NCBI GenBank assembly: GCA_016946835.1
Contig: JACVTC010000128.1
Coordinates: forward strand, 382,501 to 407,500
Reading direction: 5' to 3'
DNA: 25,000 nucleotides
Source: Neocallimastix lanati (nom. inval.)
Lineage: Eukaryota > Neocallimastigomycota > Neocallimastigomycetes > Neocallimastigales > Neocallimastigaceae
Shown here: one piece after another, positions 20,326 through 25,000 of the stretch
Numbering within the stretch: the first letter of the stretch is position 1
Layout: every line of letters begins with the position of its first letter
Program-made: the position numbers and the translations under genes
The notes under the pieces: generated by a model
What the model was told of the DNA's origin: nothing
What the model saw: only the letters and a program-made list of their open reading frames with translations
Database searches by the model: none

Positions 20326-21203
20326 GCTGTAAATACCTTTATAGAATATCTATCATTTTTTTTTTTTTTAGAATAATTTTATTTTTATTTTTTATTTCTT
20401 GAATTATTTTTAAGAAATAGAAAATAATAAAGAAAATAATTTAATCTTTAATTAAAACGAAATAAAAAAAATAATATTTTGAAATAATAATAATAAAAAA
20501 AATTACATTAATAATAAATAAATAATATAAAAAAAGTTAATTTAAAAATAAAAAAAATAAAATATCATAAAATAAAAGACATAATTTAAAAAAAGTACAC
20601 ATAATAATAATCATAAAAAAGATGAAGTTAAAGCAACAATAATAAGCAAAATACCAATAAAAAACAAATTGTAAAAAGAAAATAAAACATAAAATTTAAA
20701 TAAAAAAATATTAAAAAAAAAAAAAGAAAATGTAATTTTTTTTTTTAAGTTAATTAAAATAAAATATTTATATTTAAAAAAAAAAGATGTAATTATTTTT
20801 TTTTATTGTAATTCAATTTTTTATTTTATTTTATTTTATTTTATTTTTATTTTTATTTTTCTTTAAAAATAAAATAAAATAAAATAAAAAAAAAAATTGA
20901 ATTACGCTAATACAAAAATTTTAATTTAATTAAATAAACATGCATATATATAATTAAAATTAAAACTAAAGAAAAAGGAAAAAGTACTAAATTATAATCA
21001 TTATTTTTATTATTTTTATTATTTTATTTTTTATTTTATTTTATTTTATTAAAATTTATTTTTATTATTGATTTAAAAAATTAATTTTTTATTTATTTAT
21101 TTTTTTTTTTTTTTTGTGATTTTTTATGGTAGGTGAAATTAATGAAAGATGAATATTAATTGAGGAAGATTTCAAGACATTTTTATATATATATATCTAA
21201 AAA
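20326..21203. other. PEPCK 3' flank, no gene
   Basis: A/T-rich with many A tracts and a long foldback at 20808-20905. The segment 21115-21170 is slightly more complex (GGTAGGTGAAATTAATG and onward) and is either host flank or the true start of the LINE. Confidence 0.6.
20808..20905. repeat. Long foldback (98 bp)
   Basis: GTAATTCAAT (20808-20817) is exactly inverted as ATTGAATTAC (20896-20905). Between them TTTTA repeats on one arm face TAAAA repeats on the other, giving a nearly continuous stem of about 45 bp. It sits about 480 bp beyond the PEPCK stop. Confidence 0.75.
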
Positions 21204-21877
21204 GAGGTGGGGTATTTCCCCGAGCAGGGGTGTACTCGATTTATGTATTTAAATCGCCTGCAAGGGGAATTAACTTTACTCTTATAAAGTAGATCCACAG
21301 TACTGGTGCAAAATAGTAGTAAAGTTATATTTTGTGTTAATTAATAACATTATGCGCAATGGTAATGTTATTGGTAAAATTTTTCTGGTGAACACTCACT
21401 GCGGAATACAATGGTGCATTTTTGGAACATTGTTAAATAAGTTACACCCAAGAATTAGTAATACATTTTCATTGTATTTCTATTTTCATGTAGTATTACT
21501 ATTCTCATGTAAGAATCTATTGTATTCAATTGTATTTCAACTTTATATTTCATGTATCACGTTGTAAGAGATTGATTCACTCTAAATCTTGTAGTAATTT
21601 ATTTAACTCTTTACTAATTTTGTGCCATTTTATTTCATCAATTCAATCTTAGTCATTAAATACTTTATGATATTCAATTTAAATAATATACTGAAAAAAG
21701 TGCTAAATCAAATTATTTTTCAATCATTCAACAAACTACTAATTATCGAAATTATTTACTCCAAAAAGATATAAAATTATTACAATTCTCATTATACTCA
21801 AGACTTTATAATAAAAATTGACTTTTTTTTATTTTTTTTTTTTTTTAGTTATTAATTTTTAGTTTTTTATTACTATT
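21204..21877 (+). promoter_or_regulatory. Structured 5' leader of the LINE
   Basis: Consecutive potential hairpins: GGGG/CCCC (21209-21212 with 21218-21221), mutually exclusive with CCCC/GGGG (21218-21221 with 21227-21230); GATTTA/TAAATC (21238-21243 with 21250-21255); TAACTTTACT/AGTAAAGTTA (21271-21280 with 21318-21327). No convincing ORF; the frame open at 21334-21567 begins with GTG. LINE leaders usually hold an internal promoter, which is inferred here. I tried to fold an HDV-like or hammerhead ribozyme at the 5' end and found no fit. Confidence 0.6.
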
Positions 21878-23836
21878 ATGGAAATCCAATTTATAAGAAA
21901 TAAGAATTTCATTCTAAGAGGTTCAAGGTGCCACGGTATACCAATGGAGAATACGAAACTACTCTTTATCCGCGGACTTCGATCTTGGCCAGAAATCAAA
22001 ATGAGAAGACATTTAAAGAAAACTCTGAATGAATTAAATGATAAGGTTTTATCAGTTAAACGTATTGCTAATTTTAATGATGCATTCTTTAAAATTAAAA
22101 TAGTAGGTAATGAAGAAGAATTAACATCTATTACTGATTGTATTGTTAATAGTTTCAAACGTGCTTCAATTAACGTTATTAATTGTAGCAAAAGGAATCA
22201 TAAATACAGTTTTTCTTCACTCGAAAGGAAACATTTTGCCTTATCAGAAAAAGTGAATTCATCTTATAATATCAACTTATTCACTACTTCAAATTCAAAT
22301 GCAGATTCAAGTCAAAATTCAAATTCAAGTTCAAATACAGATTCATGTTCAAGTTCAAGTACAAGCTCAAGTTCAAGTTCAAGTACAAGTTCAAGTACAA
22401 GCTCAAGTTCAAGTTCAAGTACAAGTTTAAGTACAAGTTCAAGTACAGGTTCAAGTTCAAGTTCAAGTCCAAGTTCAAGTACAATTTCAAGTTCAAGTTC
22501 AAGTACAAGTTCAAGTACAAGTTCAAGTTCAAGTTCAAGTTCAAGTTCAAGTACAAGTTCAAGTTCAATTTCAAATTTATGTTTAAATTCAGTTTCAAGC
22601 TCAGATTCAAATTCAAATTTCAGTTCAATCAATTATAATAATTTCAATAATATTAATAACACTCATATTAATAATAATACAGTTAAAGAATTTTCTCTAT
22701 GTGTCAGTTGGAATACTAATGGATGGAACTTTGATAAAAAAGACAGTGTTGAATTCTTTATTTCAATGTACAAACCACTTTTCTTATGCTTTCAGGAAAC
22801 AGGAAATGGTTCAGGTTCTAGCAGTAAATATCCATGTCGAGTATCATTAAAAAACTACAAACATTTCTTCAAAAAAGCTAATAATGAAATTCCCGGTAAA
22901 AGAGGTCTTTATATTGGGTTTCATAATTCTTGTCAAGCCTCTCTTGAAAACAACACTTATGAGTATATTATTTCCTTGTATACTTATAATTTTTGGAATT
23001 TCACTAAATGTTCTATTGGTAATGTGTACGTACCTCATAGTGGCCATAGCCTTCATGCTAGAGCTGCTAGAATTGAAATATTGTCTTGGTTAAATAGTCA
23101 CTCTTCTCATCCTTCAATGTTGGTTGGTGATTTTAATTTACCTACTGAGAAATTAAGTAATTTGCTCTCTAAATTTAGTAATTGGAAAATTCTTCCCTTA
23201 TGGGGCTCCCCAATTTCATGGAGTAGAGGTAATAGAGAATCTGATATAGATCATGCGATTGTCAATGATCATATGTTAGATTTACTTTCATATGGTACTT
23301 TTATTGACTTTCCCCCCATTTCGGATCATAAACCTTTATTAATAAAAGGTAAATGTTTTTCATCAGTTAATTCAGATAATTCTTTCTCTCTGCCTAAAAA
23401 GACAGTTAAATGGGATAGATTAAAATGTATAAATGAAAAAGAATCAATTTTTGACAACAACTATTTTAGTGTATTAGAGGAAGTGATTCCAGATCCTAAT
23501 ATTAGTATTGATGATATTTCTAAGAAATTTATTTCAACTTCATTTAATATTGCTAAGGAACTTAATATCACGTCAATTTCAGAAGTTCGAAAATCTTTTT
23601 TTCATATGTCGCAGAAAATATTTAATTTGCAAAAACTCAAAATGAAATTATATAAATCCATTAAAAGAAGAGGTTCTTATCATAATTTAGATGAATTTGA
23701 AGAATTAATTGATAAATATAATAGAATGTGCAAAATTATTCATCATATGTGTAATATTTATAGGAAAACTGAATACCAACATTGGATTAATACAGGATGT
23801 GAATATATGAAATCTCATAACCCTAAAAAAGCTTAA
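21878..23836 (+). CDS. LINE ORF: RRM-like N-terminus, Ser-rich linker, APE endonuclease
   Basis: 652 codons from the first ATG; an in-frame TAG lies a few codons upstream. Residues about 26-102 (LLFIRGLRSWPEIKMRRHL, then FNDAFFKIKIVG) have a beta-alpha-beta pattern like an RRM or LINE ORF1-type RNA-binding domain (inference). Residues about 138-250 are almost pure Ser/Thr, encoded by a hexanucleotide repeat. Residues about 274-492 are the endonuclease, which nicks target DNA to prime reverse transcription. Apparent active-site residues: N279 (SWNTNG), E307 (CFQET), Y384 (NVYVP), D418 and N420 (GDFN), D458 (SDIDHA), D483 and H484 (SDHKP), all present. A linker follows, and the frame ends at TAA beside an A6 run (23825-23830); homologous sequence resumes in another frame. 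Confidence 0.9.
   Translation: MEIQFIRNKNFILRGSRCHGIPMENTKLLFIRGLRSWPEIKMRRHLKKTLNELNDKVLSVKRIANFNDAFFKIKIVGNEEELTSITDCIVNSFKRASINVINCSKRNHKYSFSSLERKHFALSEKVNSSYNINLFTTSNSNADSSQNSNSSSNTDSCSSSSTSSSSSSSTSSSTSSSSSSSTSLSTSSSTGSSSSSSPSSSTISSSSSSTSSSTSSSSSSSSSSSTSSSSISNLCLNSVSSSDSNSNFSSINYNNFNNINNTHINNNTVKEFSLCVSWNTNGWNFDKKDSVEFFISMYKPLFLCFQETGNGSGSSSKYPCRVSLKNYKHFFKKANNEIPGKRGLYIGFHNSCQASLENNTYEYIISLYTYNFWNFTKCSIGNVYVPHSGHSLHARAARIEILSWLNSHSSHPSMLVGDFNLPTEKLSNLLSKFSNWKILPLWGSPISWSRGNRESDIDHAIVNDHMLDLLSYGTFIDFPPISDHKPLLIKGKCFSSVNSDNSFSLPKKTVKWDRLKCINEKESIFDNNYFSVLEEVIPDPNISIDDISKKFISTSFNIAKELNITSISEVRKSFFHMSQKIFNLQKLKMKLYKSIKRRGSYHNLDEFEELIDKYNRMCKIIHHMCNIYRKTEYQHWINTGCEYMKSHNPKKA
22303..22620 (+). 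repeat. TCAAGT/ACAAGT hexanucleotide repeat inside the LINE ORF
   Basis: Tandem six-base units, reading Ser-Ser or Thr-Ser in frame, with mutated copies at both ends (TCAAAT, TTCAGT). Because the unit is a multiple of three and has no stop in most frames, it also creates long spurious frames on both strands. Confidence 0.95.
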
Positions 23837-24065
23837 AACAACAGCAAAAGTAGATAAATTTAAAAATATGTCAAATTCTCCAGTAAAGGACAAAAATGGT
23901 AAACTAGCTACTTCTACTAAAGAACAGTTAGAAGTATGGCACAATCACTATAAAAAACTTGCTTCAAGCCATTCTGATATCAATAGTGCATTAATCGAAT
24001 GGTATAATAAATTTTCCAATGGAACAATTAGGTATACGAGACGAGACACAATGAATGGGATATAA
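23829..24065 (+). pseudogene. Out-of-frame linker segment of the LINE ORF
   Basis: Between endonuclease and RT the homologous reading moves one frame forward after the A6 run at 23825-23830 (joining near HNPKK) and reads TTAKVDKFKNMSNSPVKDKN, then KEQLEVWHNHYKKL, typical of the LINE region before RT. It stops at TAA 24063-24065, while the RT frame is already open from 24032. A one-base insertion in the A run and a one-base deletion at about 24029-24060 would explain both changes. There is no evidence for programmed frameshifting beyond the A run. Confidence 0.75.
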
Positions 24066-25000
24066 ATCAAGACATCAGTATAGAAGAAATTAGAGAAGCA
24101 ATTTTGGCTACTCCAAATTTTAAAGCTTCAGGCCCGGATGGAATTCCTATTGAATTTTATAAAGCTTTAATTCCTCCGGATGACGAAAATTCAGTAAATA
24201 ATTCTTCTTCTGGTTTAAATTGTTTACAGAAGATATACTCAAGAATTTGGAATGGAGAATTTCCTAGCTCATGGAATGAAGCAAGTATTATATCTATTCC
24301 TAAAAAAGGAGATGATCTATCTGATTGTGACAATTATCGAGGTATCTCTCTGATTAACAATGGTATTAAACTCATTTCGAAAATAGTCTCCAAAAGAATT
24401 TCAGAATATGGACTTAAAAATAATTTTATTAGGCCAGAGCAATTTGGATTTCGTACTAAAGAAGAATGTGTTAGTTTATTTATTTCAATTCGAGAAATTT
24501 GTCAAAGGCGTAAAAATGATAATAAAGAAACTTACCTAGCTTTTCTAGATTTAAAAAAGGCATATGATTCTGTTCCAATAGGTAATATTTTATATAAATT
24601 AGATGCTTTAGGTATTAGAGGTAAATGTTATCAATTTATAAAAAATCTATATTTGACATCCAAAGCTAGTGTTAAAATTGATGATCAATATTCGGAATCT
24701 TTTAATATTATGAAAGGAGTTAGACAAGGTTGTCCACTATCACCAATTCTTTTCAATCTTTTTATTAATGACATTTTTAATGATGTTTCAGAACTTGGAA
24801 TTCCTTTAGGCGAATCTAGATGTTGTGGTGGACTCTTTGCAGATGATATTGTTCTATGCGCACCGTCAAGAACTAAGTTGAAAAAAATGCTTAAGAAGGT
24901 ATATGAATGGGCTAAATTTAATATAATGAATTTTGGAATTAATAAGTGTGCAACGATGGTGATTCGACCAGACACACCTCTTTTTCAAAATAAAAGAGAT
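24032..25000 (+). CDS. LINE reverse transcriptase domain, partial (cut by window end)
   Basis: Open without a stop to the window end, in the same frame as the endonuclease ORF. Motifs in order: NQDISIEEIREAIL, KASGPDGIPIEFYK, SSWNEASIISIPKKG, NYRGISLINNGIK, RPEQFGFR, YLAFLDLKKAYDSV (catalytic Asp), GVRQGCPLSPILFNLF, then LFADDIVLCAPS carrying the FADD catalytic pair. These are reverse-transcriptase blocks 0-5 of LINEs; thumb and C-terminus lie beyond 25000. It copies the element RNA at a nicked target. No damage is seen in this part. Confidence 0.93.

Larger units (their letters stand above)
21204..25000 (+). mobile_element. APE-type non-LTR retrotransposon (LINE), 5' portion
   Basis: A GC-richer leader starts abruptly at about 21204, followed by an ORF with an APE-like endonuclease and then a reverse transcriptase that continues past the window end. 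Order (leader, N-terminal domain, endonuclease, RT) is that of L1/Tad/Jockey-type LINEs; the clade cannot be fixed by eye. The coding region has two frame changes (near 23825-23830 and about 24029-24060), so this copy looks defective unless they are sequencing errors. The 3' end, poly-A tail and target-site duplication lie outside the window, and the 5' border is judged from composition only. Confidence 0.88.

Noticed and set aside
21204-21330. HDV-like or hammerhead ribozyme at the LINE 5' end
   Set aside because: No P1 partner for any plausible 5' start was found and there is no CUGANGA/GAAA hammerhead core.
21334-21567. Separate small ORF in the LINE leader
   Set aside because: It begins with GTG, has no recognisable domain, and its composition matches non-coding leader.
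22284-22638. Antisense and shifted ORFs across the Ser repeat
   Set aside because: They arise because a six-base repeat without stops is open in nearly every frame; only the endonuclease frame continues into real domains.

Overview
The window is extremely AT-rich eukaryotic DNA. It has long A/T homopolymers, AAT and other microsatellites, Asn- and Ser-rich proteins, and genes split by short A/T-rich introns. A GTP-type PEP carboxykinase, a fungal-looking GATA zinc-finger factor and an APE-type LINE in this base composition point to an anaerobic gut fungus (Neocallimastigomycota). This is an inference from style and gene content; another AT-rich lineage is possible.

Layout. The left edge (1-184, minus) holds two spliced exons of an unidentified gene that runs out of the window. 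An intronless GATA-type transcription factor lies on the minus strand at 994-2439, and about 410 bp upstream of it is a 17-codon micro-ORF with strongly preferred codons, possibly a uORF. The stretch 2903-6275 is mostly repeats with a few weak exon-like islands. A 14-exon minus-strand gene at 11373-6276 was reconstructed by hand. Its 686-aa product matches, segment after segment, what I remember of the animal protein SANBR (KIAA1841; BTB domain plus conserved Cys pairs). The stretch 11374-18025 has no recognised gene. It contains a degenerate tandem array, a heptamer microsatellite flanked by inverted sequences, and a 580-bp GC-elevated island (13.73-14.31 kb) of unknown nature with several hairpins.

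A two-exon GTP-PEPCK gene lies on the plus strand at 18026-20325. Its active-site motifs are intact, its codon bias is extreme, and it ends in Ser-Lys-Leu. A long foldback follows it. From about 21204 to the window end is the 5' part of an APE-type LINE: a structured GC-richer leader, an ORF with an RRM-like N-terminus, a Ser-rich hexanucleotide-repeat linker and an intact endonuclease domain, then two compensating frame disruptions, then a reverse transcriptase (FADD) cut by the window end.

There is no operon logic. PEPCK is a metabolic housekeeping gene (cytosolic PEP/oxaloacetate interconversion), the GATA factor and the SANBR-like protein are regulators, and the LINE is a mobile element inserted downstream of PEPCK. 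The most useful discoveries are the SANBR-like fungal gene, the PEPCK SKL terminus, the LINE leader and Ser-repeat architecture, and the unexplained 13.7-14.3 kb island.
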